From Bdellovibrio svalbardensis (GTDB lineage Bacteria; Bdellovibrionota; Bdellovibrionia; Bdellovibrionales; Bdellovibrionaceae): a DNA stretch of 64,000 bases. The notes below the pieces were generated by a model. It was not told the origin of the DNA and ran no database searches. It worked only from the letters and a program-made list of their open reading frames with translations. The stretch spans positions 372,001 through 436,000 of the forward strand of contig NZ_JANRMI010000001.1 of assembly GCF_029531655.1 (NCBI RefSeq). The letters run 5' to 3'. Below, in pieces: positions 38,531-47,430 of the stretch (its first letter is position 1; each line of letters starts with the position of its first letter). The position numbers were made by a program, and so were the translations under genes.

Positions 38531-38595
38531 TTTTTTATAAAAAAGAGTTTGCAAATGAGGTCGGACCTTTGTTATTAATTGGTCCTTCCAACGAT

Positions 38596-38671
38596 AGGGA
38601 GTTAGCTCAGTTGGTAGAGCGCCACCCTTACAAGGTGGATGTCGCAGGTTCGAATCCTGTACTCCCTACCA
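38596..38671 (+). tRNA. tRNA-Val (anticodon TAC)
   Basis: A full 76-base cloverleaf: acceptor AGGGAGT/ACTCCCT, D arm GCTC/GAGC, anticodon stem CCACC/GGTGG with loop CTTACAA (TAC, reads GUA), variable loop ATGTC, T arm GCAGG-TTCGAAT-CCTGT, and encoded CCA. Confidence 0.97.
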
Positions 38672-38707
38672 ATCTTTCCTTGAAAGATTGGCCTATCAAA
38701 TCGAATT

Positions 38708-38732
38708 AAACCGCCTCATGGGCGGTTTTTTC
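38708..38732 (+). terminator. Terminator after tRNA-Val
   Basis: AAACCGCC-TCAT-GGGCGGTTTTTT. An extra weak stem, AATCTTTCCTTGAAAGATT, directly follows the tRNA. Confidence 0.88.
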
Positions 38733-38882
38733 GTTTCTGGGCCTGTAATTTCATATCAATCTCAAAAAAATCACTTTTATCTTAATATAAACTAGTCGTT
38801 GTTATTTGCGGCGCTGGTGTTGCGTTGCATTCTATTCCACCAGTAAACGGGGAGAGTTATTTTTCTAAGAGGTGAATCAGAT

Positions 38883-39929
38883 TTAAAATCTATATCCGTA
38901 AAAGAGTTGTCCGCTCATCACCGTTGAATAAATGTCCAGGGATCCAAGGCGCGAATAAAGAGTGTCAGTAAAAATTCGAGCCCCCCAGATGTCTTCTGTA
39001 GTGTTGTGAGCCAGACAAATTTTAAAGCCCCATTTTCCAGAGACTCCAAGGGTCCTTTCAGTTGCTGTATTTGGATTTTCAACGGTTTGACTTTGAATTG
39101 CCGGGCCAATCGAAGACTGAACCGAAAAAGAAGAATGATAGTTTGGAATCAACCAAGTATGACCGTAACCAAACGTACTGCCCAAGCTGACCAGTTGCAG
39201 GTGATTGATATCAGGCTTGGTTTGGATGGCGTCACTTTCGCTGCCGACAATGATTTTATCCCCCATATCTAAGACAAGATAATTTAAAAATGGCATAGCA
39301 AACCAGCTGCCGCCATTCGACAGAGGAATCTTCGTTTGGTCAAAGGCAGCTCGCGGACTATAGTGAGCTTCATCAAAGACGTAATAGAAATTTGCACCGA
39401 TATTGCTTACTGAGGCATCGGGAAACTGAGTGAAACGTTCCGGCTTACTAAATGAAAACTCTGTCAGCGGATTCCCCGCGTAAAGACCACGGTAATACTG
39501 CGAATAAAAATCAATAGCGTGCTCACGCCAGCGCGTGTGAAGAATGATGCTCTGCTGATCCGAATTTCCACGGCGATCGAGCTCTTCTTTAGGAATAGGT
39601 AAAGCGAAAGCCACGGTCAGTTGAGTGGCCTTCCAGCCTAAGGTTATACCAAGGCGGGTCGCATAGTTTGGTACAAAGGCATAACCCTTAATATCCGGAG
39701 CTCCTAAATAGAATGAATAGGTAGGCAATTCAAAAAACGGTTTGATCAAAAATGGTGTTTTTAGTTCTTCAAACAAAGAGGTCGGTGGCGGAGTTGGCAT
39801 TTGCGCCACTACCGGAATTTGGGGCGGAATTTCGGGCGGAATTTCGGCAATTCCTGTTTGCGCTTGTGCCTGGATGCAAAACGGAAACAGCATAAATATA
39901 AAGAGAGTAAAATGGAGCTGTAAGTGCAT
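38883..39929 (-). CDS. Outer-membrane beta-barrel-like protein
   Basis: 348 residues with a signal peptide (to about residue 23, ending QAQA). A Pro-rich linker (EIPPEIPPQIPVVAQMPTPP) is followed by alternating hydrophobic/aromatic strands throughout, ending in GYRF with the terminal Phe typical of outer-membrane barrels. It may belong to the DUF4421 group of predicted barrels, but I am not certain. No porin or receptor function can be inferred. It has no close operon partner. Confidence 0.65.
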   Translation of the reverse strand: MHLQLHFTLFIFMLFPFCIQAQAQTGIAEIPPEIPPQIPVVAQMPTPPPTSLFEELKTPFLIKPFFELPTYSFYLGAPDIKGYAFVPNYATRLGITLGWKATQLTVAFALPIPKEELDRRGNSDQQSIILHTRWREHAIDFYSQYYRGLYAGNPLTEFSFSKPERFTQFPDASVSNIGANFYYVFDEAHYSPRAAFDQTKIPLSNGGSWFAMPFLNYLVLDMGDKIIVGSESDAIQTKPDINHLQLVSLGSTFGYGHTWLIPNYHSSFSVQSSIGPAIQSQTVENPNTATERTLGVSGKWGFKICLAHNTTEDIWGARIFTDTLYSRLGSLDIYSTVMSGQLFYGYRF

Positions 39930-40202
39930 TCTGGTATTGGATTTTAACTTTCTGTCCCGAAGTAATAGAATCTAATTGTGCTGAAATACTCACTTTTTGC
40001 CTTTTTAAAGCCCTAAGGCCAGGTGGTGGGAAGCCCGCTAGTGGGCGACCATTGCTCTCATGAGGAGTGTTTAAAAAAACGACACATCCATAATCCTTAC
40101 AGGGCTGCTTCGTTTCGGAGGCAGAGGCCTTATCTTTTTGCTACAACCATTGAGATTTTAAATATGAACGCCTGTTTATTCGGAAAGAATAAGGAGATCT
40201 GT

Positions 40203-40949
40203 ATGAAGTTACTTGCTGCTGCCATGCTTGTTTTGGCTACCACTATCTCAGTAGCCCCTTCGGCACATGCTGAAACTGTCCAAGAGCTCGAAGCAAAATT
40301 GATGGTTGAAAAGCCTTATGAGGCTCCAAGAGGCCGTCTTTTTGATGAAGAAGCCTATTTCCGTGGTGAATTGGCTATTAACCAATTCACGAACGTAGTT
40401 GTGGTGAATAAAGCAGCCTATGGATCCGAAGCGCAAACAGCTCGTCTTTATATCAATCGCCAATTGGTTTTAAAAACGAAGGTCTCTACCGGTCGTGAAG
40501 ACGTAGAATATATCGCTCCGTTGAAGGGTCTTTTCCGTAAGATCTTCCAAACCAAAGGGACTTCAGAGTCTCATTGGAGACACACACTTCGTGGTTTCTA
40601 CGGCGTAACTCGCGTGATGGATGAGAACTACAAATCTGGCGAATCTAAAGTGCAAATGCCTTACGCTATGTTCTTCAATGACACTCATGGTTTGGCTTTG
40701 CATCAAGTTCCACCTGACTTGATCGGTGGGGAAGCAAATGGCATCGCAGCCTTGGGAACACGTGCATCTTCTGGTTGCGTTCGTGTGAATAAAGACCAAG
40801 TAATCCAAATCCACGATGCCGTTGTGGCAGCTGATCAAGGCCAAGTTCCTGTTATCGACTCACGAACAGGTCAACAAGTGGTGGATCAATATGGTCGTCC
40901 ACAGACCAAAATCGGTTGGAAAACAATCGTGATCGTAGAGGAATTCTAG
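40203..40949 (+). CDS. L,D-transpeptidase (YkuD family), exported
   Basis: 248 residues from the ATG at 40203 with AAGGAGATCT upstream; the frame is open back to 40023 but that part carries no signal. A signal peptide (ending SAHA) is followed by a YkuD domain. HGLALHQVP and the catalytic-site stretch TRASSGCVRV with Cys192 are diagnostic. It makes or exchanges cross-links to meso-diaminopimelate in peptidoglycan. Bdellovibrio-type predators carry many such enzymes and use them on prey wall, so a predation role is plausible but not shown here. Confidence 0.88.
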   Translation: MKLLAAAMLVLATTISVAPSAHAETVQELEAKLMVEKPYEAPRGRLFDEEAYFRGELAINQFTNVVVVNKAAYGSEAQTARLYINRQLVLKTKVSTGREDVEYIAPLKGLFRKIFQTKGTSESHWRHTLRGFYGVTRVMDENYKSGESKVQMPYAMFFNDTHGLALHQVPPDLIGGEANGIAALGTRASSGCVRVNKDQVIQIHDAVVAADQGQVPVIDSRTGQQVVDQYGRPQTKIGWKTIVIVEEF

Positions 40950-40984
40950 CGAGAACGCGTCTTGACCGAAATTAAAATTCATAG

Positions 40985-41020
40985 GAAAAAGGCTGAGCAA
41001 AATGCTCGGCCTTTTTTTAT
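40985..41020 (+). terminator. Terminator after L,D-transpeptidase
   Basis: AAAAAGGCTGAGCA, AAA loop, TGCTCGGCCTTTTTTT, ending only 15 bases before the next start codon. Confidence 0.88.
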
Positions 41021-41034
41021 CCAGGAGCTCGCTC

Positions 41035-41670
41035 ATGACATTGACTGACTTAGTTAAAATCCCTGACGAAAAACGCGATCACCAGTGGGAAATCGATTTT
41101 TTCATGGCGATCTCCAAGGGGAGCTTGAGACTTATTAACGATGCTCCCCAAACCGGACCTGACGGTTGGCCTTATTTGTTGGCGGAAACTTCTTTGGAAG
41201 CTTCGGAGCCGGCTCAACAGGTGATGCAGTGGTTGGCGATGAAGGGCGTGGGGCTTGTCGTAAACCCACAAAAAGAATATCCCGACTATGTTTTCACCTA
41301 TGGCATGATCTGGAACTTCCGCGAAACGGGATTGTTTTATCAAACCGCAGAAGCGGCTCCGGTGGGCGCTTTGCAGATTAACGAAGGTCAGGCTTTGCAT
41401 GCCGGTCCTCCGACGCCTCAATATCTGCCTCAGTATGTTCGCAATATTTTAAAAGAATTCTTCCGTGATCAAGCGGTGCTTCGTCCGCGCATCCTTGTGA
41501 TGAGTACGGATCGCAAACACTATGACCTGGCGTTTTCTTTGGAGTCTTTGGGAAATCCGCCTGAAAAAGAACATCAGGGTATTGCGGAAGCGATCAGCTG
41601 GTTCTTGCCGCCACATTATTCTATCGTGTTGGTTTCTGAAAAAGGACTTCCAGAGTTCGTAGATTTGTAA
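41035..41670 (+). CDS. Cytoplasmic protein, function unknown
   Basis: 211 residues from the ATG at 41035 (AGGAG at about 41022). There is no signal or membrane segment. Conserved-looking stretches include GPDGWPYLLAETS, YPDYVFTYGMIWNF, ILKEFFRDQ and HQGIAEAISWFLPPHYSI. I do not recognise the family. It begins 15 bases after a terminator, so it may depend on read-through or on a promoter overlapping that hairpin. Confidence 0.65.
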   Translation: MTLTDLVKIPDEKRDHQWEIDFFMAISKGSLRLINDAPQTGPDGWPYLLAETSLEASEPAQQVMQWLAMKGVGLVVNPQKEYPDYVFTYGMIWNFRETGLFYQTAEAAPVGALQINEGQALHAGPPTPQYLPQYVRNILKEFFRDQAVLRPRILVMSTDRKHYDLAFSLESLGNPPEKEHQGIAEAISWFLPPHYSIVLVSEKGLPEFVDL

Positions 41671-41695
41671 GCTTCAATTTACCAGCGAAGGAAAT

Positions 41696-41727
41696 AAAAA
41701 AGGGCTGAGAGATCAGCCCTTTTTTCA
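41696..41727. terminator. Bidirectional terminator, 41035 gene / PilZ gene
   Basis: AAGGGCTGA-GAGA-TCAGCCCTT with A and T tracts on either side. Confidence 0.9.
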
Positions 41728-42120
41728 TTAATCCAACTCACCTGGGGTCGGCAAAAGATCCATCAGGCATTCTCTCCAGTACTCGGGAGCTTCGTCGCTA
41801 TAATCGACAGCCACATAGAAACCTTTTTTACCCAGAAGTTGAGTGCGAGTGATCACACCTGACACTTCCAAATTCATTTCTTCCAAGTGCATGAAGACAC
41901 GATCACCAATCAGGCAATCCAGATTCAAATTTTTACGAAGAGCGGTGGGGATGAGATCTTCGCGTTTAATCAGAAGGAGCAATCCAGAAGAGGACGCTTC
42001 GACGATTTCACTATTTTTTGCGATCTTCGCAAAGTCATCCAATGAAGTTAGATATGATATATGAATGGGAGAGACTTCTTTCCTTGGAGCCACTCGTTTG
42101 TTGCTTTTTGAACTTCCCAT
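41728..42120 (-). CDS. PilZ-domain protein (cyclic-di-GMP effector type)
   Basis: 130 residues, a lone PilZ-like domain. RVAPR near the start fits the RxxxR switch motif. EASSSG fits the second motif (D/N)xSxxG, with Glu in place of Asp/Asn. The beta-barrel continues with GDRVFMHLEE, VSGVITRTQ and FYVAVDY. Such proteins bind cyclic di-GMP and act by protein contacts. The Glu substitution means binding is likely but not certain. Cyclic di-GMP controls the choice between predatory and host-independent growth in Bdellovibrio. Confidence 0.78.
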   Translation of the reverse strand: MGSSKSNKRVAPRKEVSPIHISYLTSLDDFAKIAKNSEIVEASSSGLLLLIKREDLIPTALRKNLNLDCLIGDRVFMHLEEMNLEVSGVITRTQLLGKKGFYVAVDYSDEAPEYWRECLMDLLPTPGELD

Positions 42121-42192
42121 TTTTCACCTGCTTGTTTAAGAACACTCTACAAATTGTCTGTTACTAAACTGATCGGCAGGACTCGACCAAAG

Positions 42193-42735
42193 TTAAGAGC
42201 AAAAAATAAAAAAGCCGAGAGTATGTGCGGATAAATGTTTTATCACGCCCCGTCCTTCAGAGGGAGCATTGAAGGCAGATGCATTTATGAGACGGAACGT
42301 CTCAGTCTGAGAATCAATTTTTTGCCATTCCCCTATAGAAATTTTCGAAAGGACCGACGGCTGATCATAGCTTTTAAGCGCTTTAAAAGCCGCTTCCTTC
42401 GCACACCACAGGCTGACGGGGCTTGGTGCTGCCTTAACCTCTTCGCGCGAACTGACACGGGCTACGGGGGCTTCTGTCACGCGGGCTGATAATTCAACAT
42501 CAACACCTATGGCTGAAGACGACAGGGCTATGGCTCCCAATTCATGGGTGTGAGAAATAGAATGCTGAAGATAAGAATCCACATTCACTTCTTGAAGAGC
42601 CGCTTTGATAAAATTTCTGTATTCAGGATTGTTGCTTCCCCATTCAGACCTGGCAAAGAGTTGCAAATCAGGGGAGCGCAGTAAGAAGCGCAAGGATTCG
42701 ATTTGGGACTCTAACACGTCATTTGAAATAGGCAT
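42193..42735 (-). CDS. 4'-phosphopantetheinyl transferase superfamily protein
   Basis: 180 residues. It carries the family's two magnesium/CoA motifs, IGVDVE and WCAKEAAFKAL, separated as expected, and SISHTHELGAIAL upstream. It is a short version of the Sfp/AcpT type. It would attach the phosphopantetheine arm of CoA to an acyl or peptidyl carrier protein. No carrier protein or synthase gene is in the window, so the partner is unknown. Its start is 30 bases from the nadA stop and both run leftward, so they may share a transcript. Confidence 0.82.
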   Translation of the reverse strand: MPISNDVLESQIESLRFLLRSPDLQLFARSEWGSNNPEYRNFIKAALQEVNVDSYLQHSISHTHELGAIALSSSAIGVDVELSARVTEAPVARVSSREEVKAAPSPVSLWCAKEAAFKALKSYDQPSVLSKISIGEWQKIDSQTETFRLINASAFNAPSEGRGVIKHLSAHTLGFFIFCS

Positions 42736-42765
42736 GTCAAAGTCCCTTGTCTTTCCTGAGAAAAA

Positions 42766-43731
42766 TTAAACAGTGAATTCCGCAGGCCATTGAACTGGCT
42801 TGCCGCTGGTGATAGCCATCATGCGATCCAAAGAAACCTGCGCCTTCACGCGAAGAGTTTCATCCAAGCCGACTTCAGGCTGCAAAGTCTCAAGCGCATG
42901 CTTGATCTTTTCCATATTGTTCATCTTCATGTAAGGGCAGTTGTTGCAAGAGCAACCCGCATCCAAAACCGGCGCTTGAATCAAAGTCGCCTCAGGACGT
43001 TTTTTCTGCATTTGATGGAAGATCCCAGTTTCCGTAGCGACAATAAATTTTGTCGCTGGGTTTTTCTCGACTTCTTCAAGCAAGCGAGAAGTTGAACCGA
43101 CAACAGAGGCATACTGAAGCACAGACTCATCACACTCAGGATGCGCGATAACCACTGCATCGGGATGTTGTTGAATCAACTCGTACAATCTTTTTGCATT
43201 GAACAGCACATGCACTTCACAAGCGCCTTGCCACAATTCAAAAGGACGATTGAGTTTCTTAGACAGCCAACGACCTAAGTGCTGATCCGGCCCAAACAGA
43301 ACCTTACGGTCCTTCGGAATAGAATCAACGATTTGAGCGGCATTGGAAGAAGTAATAATCACATCAGAAATAGATTTCACTTCGGCACTGGAATTAATGT
43401 AAGTCACCGCGATGCCATCAGGATGCTGACGACGCCAAGCCAGGTACTTATCGTAAGGAGCACCCTTCACCAAAGAACAGCTGGCTTCCAAGTTAGGAAC
43501 CAGAACAGTCTTAGTAGGATTCAAAATCTTCACGGATTCGGCCATAAAGACCACACCAGCAAGCAAGATCACTTGCTCTTTGACGGTCTGACCCATCTTA
43601 GCCAGATAGAAGCTATCACCGACATAGTCAGCAACGTCCTGAATATCACCATCTTCATAGTAGTGAGCCAAAACAACAGCATTCTTCTCTTTTTTAAGTC
43701 GCTGAATATCAGCAGCAATATCATAACTCAT
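42766..43731 (-). CDS. nadA: Quinolinate synthase NadA
   Basis: 321 residues from the ATG at 43731, which has GGAG eight bases upstream (a GTG at 43740 lies too near that site). VVLAHYYEDGDIQDVADYVGDS at the start and CSCNNCPYMKMN near the end are the family signatures. The conserved cysteines, such as those in EASCSLVKG, WQGACEVH and the CSCNNC stretch, bind the 4Fe-4S cluster. It condenses iminoaspartate with dihydroxyacetone phosphate to quinolinate for NAD synthesis. No nadB or nadC is in the window. Confidence 0.95.
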   Translation of the reverse strand: MSYDIAADIQRLKKEKNAVVLAHYYEDGDIQDVADYVGDSFYLAKMGQTVKEQVILLAGVVFMAESVKILNPTKTVLVPNLEASCSLVKGAPYDKYLAWRRQHPDGIAVTYINSSAEVKSISDVIITSSNAAQIVDSIPKDRKVLFGPDQHLGRWLSKKLNRPFELWQGACEVHVLFNAKRLYELIQQHPDAVVIAHPECDESVLQYASVVGSTSRLLEEVEKNPATKFIVATETGIFHQMQKKRPEATLIQAPVLDAGCSCNNCPYMKMNNMEKIKHALETLQPEVGLDETLRVKAQVSLDRMMAITSGKPVQWPAEFTV

Positions 43732-43883
43732 AGCAATCACTCCAAGCCTAGATTCTAACCTGAAAAGTCGCGAACACCTATAGCATAACTACCCGAAGGT
43801 CGTAAGCCAAATCCAGCACTGCGCAAGAGGGCAAAAGAGCCAAAAATTTATAGCAAATCAAAGGATAGTCATCATGGCAAAGA

Positions 43884-44012
43884 GCTCGTTAAGGGGAATA
43901 AAGTACCCTGAGCCAAGTTCCGCAAGCGAACAAAGAAACTATGAATATGAAAAAGGCCAACAAGAGCGAGGACTGTCCGAAGGATCAGGGTACTTTATTC
44001 CCCTTAACGAGC
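43884..44012. repeat. 28-bp perfect inverted repeat flanking a 73-base spacer
   Basis: 43884-43911 and 43985-44012 are exact reverse complements (left arm starts GCTCGTTAAGGGG, right arm ends CCCCTTAACGAGC). The spacer has no convincing gene. The unit lies just 8 bases past the mglA stop. It may be a miniature mobile element or a very large hairpin terminator; there is no T tract beyond either arm. Confidence 0.85.
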
Positions 44013-44020
44013 GGACTTCG

Positions 44021-44614
44021 CTATAAAGTCGTTCCGCCTTTTAAGACGTTGATAATGGATTTAGAAACGGTTTTAAGAGACTCGAACACACCACGGCCCT
44101 CAGAAGCACAGCCTTCGATTTCAGGCGCGTTATAAGGGTTCAGGGCGCTACGAAGTTCAGCCAAAGAAGCCACATTCGGAAGGTCACGCTTGTTGTATTG
44201 CATGATCAACGGAATTTCGCGGATGTCGTAGCCTTGTTGTTCCAAGTTTCTTTCAAGATTGCGCAAAGACTCAAGGTTTTCGTCCATACGTTCAATTTGA
44301 GAGTCCGCTACGAAAATCACGCCATCAAGACCCTTTAAGATCAATTTGCGAGAAGCATCGTAAACAACTTGGCCTGGAACGGTGTAAAGATGGAATCTGG
44401 TTTTAAAGCCACGGATGTCGCCGACATTCAAAGGCAAGAAGTCGAAGAACAAAGTACGCTCAATGTCCGTATTCAATGCCACCAGCTTGGATTTTTGATC
44501 CTCAGCGGTTTTTTGGTAAACCCACTGAATGTTCGTGGTTTTACCACCCAATGAAGGGCCGTAATACACGACTTTGCAGTGAATTTCTTTGGCATTGTAG
44601 TTAATAAAAGACAT
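44021..44614 (-). CDS. mglA: MglA, Ras-like polarity GTPase
   Basis: 197 residues. The P-loop GPSLGGKTT replaces the common GxxxxGKT form as in MglA proteins, and TVPGQ replaces DxxG of ordinary Ras-like GTPases. NKRD supplies the guanine-specific motif. MglA sets cell polarity with RomR and type IV pili in myxobacteria and Bdellovibrio. No MglB (its GTPase activator) lies beside it. The start overlaps the recR stop by one base (TAATG), so it is the last gene of the dnaX-ybaB-recR operon. Confidence 0.92.
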   Translation of the reverse strand: MSFINYNAKEIHCKVVYYGPSLGGKTTNIQWVYQKTAEDQKSKLVALNTDIERTLFFDFLPLNVGDIRGFKTRFHLYTVPGQVVYDASRKLILKGLDGVIFVADSQIERMDENLESLRNLERNLEQQGYDIREIPLIMQYNKRDLPNVASLAELRSALNPYNAPEIEGCASEGRGVFESLKTVSKSIINVLKGGTTL

Positions 44615-45228
44615 TACAGCTCCACTCTATTTTGCAGGGCACGACCCATAGTTCTATCATCTATGAAATCGATGTCGCTGCCAATAGGAACTCCATGAGC
44701 AATGCGAGATAATTTCAATCCCTTACCTTGAAGCTGCTTTGTGAGGTACAAAATTGTCGTATCGCCTTCAAGATCGGCATCTAATGCGAGAATAATCTCT
44801 TTTATAGTCGGACCATCGCCATCGATTCCGTTGTTCACGCGATCGAGCAGTTCTTGGATTTTCAAATCTTTAGGGCCAATACCTTCCAATGGCGAGATCG
44901 CACCATGCAAAACATGGTAGCGGCCGCGGAAGGCGCCTGAAGATTCAATTCGCATAATATCGGCCGGTTCTTCAACCACGCAGATAGATTCATCTGAACG
45001 ATGGGGCTCTTCGCAATAACGGCAAATATCCGCATCAGTAAAGTTGAAACAGCGAGGGCAATCATGAACCTCGGCACGCACTCTGAGCAAAGCTTCGCTG
45101 AGTCTTTCAGGAAACTCGTTTTCAGATTTTAGAATGAAATAGGCCAAGCGCTGAGCAGTCTTTGGCCCGATACCGGGAAGACGGCTCATTTCATGGACTA
45201 ATTTTTCAAGTGCCGAGATGTGAAGCAT
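44614..45228 (-). CDS. recR: Recombination mediator RecR
   Basis: 204 residues. It has an N-terminal helix-hairpin-helix (SRLPGIGPKTAQRLAYFIL), a four-Cys zinc finger (CPRCFNFTDADICRYC) and a Toprim domain (ICVVEEPADIMRIE, ILALDADLEGDTT). It loads RecA onto SSB-coated DNA with RecFO. It follows ybaB by 4 bases and overlaps mglA by 1 base. Confidence 0.95.
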   Translation of the reverse strand: MLHISALEKLVHEMSRLPGIGPKTAQRLAYFILKSENEFPERLSEALLRVRAEVHDCPRCFNFTDADICRYCEEPHRSDESICVVEEPADIMRIESSGAFRGRYHVLHGAISPLEGIGPKDLKIQELLDRVNNGIDGDGPTIKEIILALDADLEGDTTILYLTKQLQGKGLKLSRIAHGVPIGSDIDFIDDRTMGRALQNRVEL

Positions 45229-45232
45229 GCGT

Positions 45233-45556
45233 TTAGAACAATCCTGGGATGTTCATGCCGCCAGAGATTTTTTCCATCTCTTTAGCAGAAGTATCACGTG
45301 CTGTTTTAACAGCTTCGTTAGTTGCAGAAAGGATCATGTCTTGAAGCATCTCAACGTCGCCAGATTTTAGAACTTCTGGATCAATCGCCAAAGAAACGAT
45401 CATGTGGTCGCCGTTTACTTTTACTTTAACTGCGCCGCCGCCTGAAGTTGCTTCGTATTCTTTTACAGCAAGCTCTTCTTGTGCTTTTTTCATGCGCATT
45501 TGCATTTGATTAGCTTGCTTCATCAATTGAGCCATTCCGCCTGGAAGACCTTTCAT
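45233..45556 (-). CDS. ybaB: YbaB/EbfC nucleoid-associated protein
   Basis: 107 residues with the family core KVKVNGDHMIVSLAIDPEVL preceded by a Met/Gln-rich helix (LMKQANQMQMRMKKAQEEL). It binds DNA as a homodimer. The dnaX-ybaB-recR order is one of the most conserved in bacteria. It is preceded by AGGAG. Confidence 0.94.
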   Translation of the reverse strand: MKGLPGGMAQLMKQANQMQMRMKKAQEELAVKEYEATSGGGAVKVKVNGDHMIVSLAIDPEVLKSGDVEMLQDMILSATNEAVKTARDTSAKEMEKISGGMNIPGLF

Positions 45557-45568
45557 AAGAAACTCCTT

Positions 45569-47380
45569 TTATCTTTTCGAACTCTGATTTGAATCAGTTT
45601 TAAGTTCAACTACGGATTTGATCTGCCCTTTGAAAACTTCTTGGGCGGTCTTAACCATAGGATTGGTTTCGATCCGAGTGCGAATCTCATCTTCAGCCAA
45701 TTGCACCTTTTTTTGCTGCAAAGACTGAGCAGATTCACCGACCTGATCGCGGTTCATTAATACCTCAAAAGAATACCCAGCCGCCCAGTATGAATCAATA
45801 AATCCTTGAAGCTTTTTACGCACCTGAGTGTCGGACATTTGATCTTTGAGGAAAGCTAATTTTGGAGGAACGCCAAAGGTTAAAAGTTTGCCTTCTTCCT
45901 TAACGAAAAGAAGATTTTCAATTTTGGCTGCAAACAAGGCATCGTCTTGACGAAGCAACTCAACGAAACTGACCCATTTTTCCGAAGGCGTATTGCCAGT
46001 GGCCACTTTCGGAGCCGCAACAATGGGCTCAGCAGGAGCCGTTTGGACTTCTTGAGGAGCGGGAATCGAAGCCGCAACCGACGTCGACGCCGCTTTAGGC
46101 TTCGGCGCTTCCATCACGGATTTCATTTTTTCCAAACCCTGAGGAACTTCAGCTACTTTTTGAGCTTCTTGAAGACGCTGGTGGCCTTTGACAGGAAGTG
46201 CTACCGGCGGAACGTAGGGCCTGGCCCCACCTGCGCTGACTGTTTGCACTCCGGCGCCGCCTTGTAACAGACTTTTTAGATCAGTCAGTTTCGGAGCTGA
46301 GGCCATGCGAAGCAAAACAACTTCCAGCACAATGCGCGGATCTTGAGCGCGAGGAATATCACTGCCGCCTTTTAACGCCATGTCGAAGAGCAAGTGAATG
46401 TCTTCTTCGGAAAGTTTTTGAGACATGTCGTTCAAGGCATTCATTTCAGAGTCAGGCATTTCCAAAATCTGATCGACTTGGTTGCCTGAAACTTTAACGA
46501 GCAAAAGATTGCGAATCATCTCAAGCAAATCTTGAGAGAACAAATGCGGTTCAAAGCCAGCTTGGGCAATCTTTTCGATAACACCGATAATGCCCTGAGT
46601 GTTGCGCTCGACCAAGGCATCCAATGTTTCAAACAAAAGCGCGCGATCCGTCAGACCCAGGATCTCGACCACGTTGGCGCGAGTCAGGGGGCCGTTGGCA
46701 AAAGTGATCACTTGATCGAGCAAGCTTTGCGAGTCACGCATGGACCCGTCACCTTGGCGAGCGATCACCCACAAAGCATCTTCATCAGCCGTGACACCGT
46801 CTTGATCGCAGATCAATTTCAAGCGCTCGGTGATTTGACGAGTAGAGATTCTGCGGAAATCGAAACGCTGACAGCGAGACAAGATCGTTTGCGGAATTTT
46901 ATGAACCTCAGTGGTCGCCATGATGAAGATGACGTGAGACGGCGGCTCTTCCAAAGTTTTCAAAAGCGCATTGAACGCGCTCGTTGAAAGCATGTGCACT
47001 TCGTCGATGATGTAGATTTTGTATTTACCGCTGGTCGGCATGAACATGACGGTTTCGCGAAGCTCACGGATGGAGTCGACACCGTTGTTTGAGGCTCCGT
47101 CGATTTCCATAACGTCGACGCTGTTGCCAGTGGCGATTTCTTTACAAGAGTCACACTCGTTGCATGGAGTGAAGTTCACGGCATTGGGGCAACGCAAAGC
47201 TTTCGCTAAGATACGTGCTGAAGAGGTTTTACCTGTACCGCGGGGACCTGTGAAAAGAAGTGCGTGAGGAAGACGACCGTTTTTAAGAGCATTTGAAAGA
47301 GTTTGGGTAATATGATTCTGTCCGACAACGTCAGTGAAAGATTGGGGACGCCATTTGCGTGCAATCACCTGATAAGACAA
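45569..47380 (-). CDS. dnaX: DNA polymerase III subunit gamma/tau, TTG start
   Basis: 603 residues, starting at a TTG (47378-47380) with GGAG six bases upstream; SYQVIARKWRPQSF is the standard N-terminus, so the rare start is real. It has Walker A GPRGTGKTSSARI, a zinc finger (CPNA ... CNECDSC), Walker B IYIIDEVHML and the sensor VIFIMATTE. It is the clamp-loader motor. The slippery heptamer A-AAA-AAG occurs in frame at codons 556-558; a -1 shift there would add four residues and stop, removing only the last ~40. That is unlike the E. coli gamma form. Confidence 0.95.
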   Translation of the reverse strand: MSYQVIARKWRPQSFTDVVGQNHITQTLSNALKNGRLPHALLFTGPRGTGKTSSARILAKALRCPNAVNFTPCNECDSCKEIATGNSVDVMEIDGASNNGVDSIRELRETVMFMPTSGKYKIYIIDEVHMLSTSAFNALLKTLEEPPSHVIFIMATTEVHKIPQTILSRCQRFDFRRISTRQITERLKLICDQDGVTADEDALWVIARQGDGSMRDSQSLLDQVITFANGPLTRANVVEILGLTDRALLFETLDALVERNTQGIIGVIEKIAQAGFEPHLFSQDLLEMIRNLLLVKVSGNQVDQILEMPDSEMNALNDMSQKLSEEDIHLLFDMALKGGSDIPRAQDPRIVLEVVLLRMASAPKLTDLKSLLQGGAGVQTVSAGGARPYVPPVALPVKGHQRLQEAQKVAEVPQGLEKMKSVMEAPKPKAASTSVAASIPAPQEVQTAPAEPIVAAPKVATGNTPSEKWVSFVELLRQDDALFAAKIENLLFVKEEGKLLTFGVPPKLAFLKDQMSDTQVRKKLQGFIDSYWAAGYSFEVLMNRDQVGESAQSLQQKKVQLAEDEIRTRIETNPMVKTAQEVFKGQIKSVVELKTDSNQSSKR

Positions 47381-47430
47381 GAATCACTCCCGACTGGTCT
47401 ACACTCTGACTTCGTCAGAGTACAAAAAAA

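Noticed and set aside
40034-40047. GCCCGCTAGTGGGC hairpin upstream of the L,D-transpeptidase
   Set aside because: Short imperfect palindrome without T tract, repeats elsewhere or clear position relative to a promoter.
43941-44135. Small rightward gene across the inverted repeat
   Set aside because: No ribosome site. It runs through the inverted-repeat arm and antisense into mglA.
45700-45720. Classic gamma-producing dnaX frameshift
   Set aside because: The heptamer is too near the 3' end to make a gamma-like short form; kept only as a lower-interest observation.
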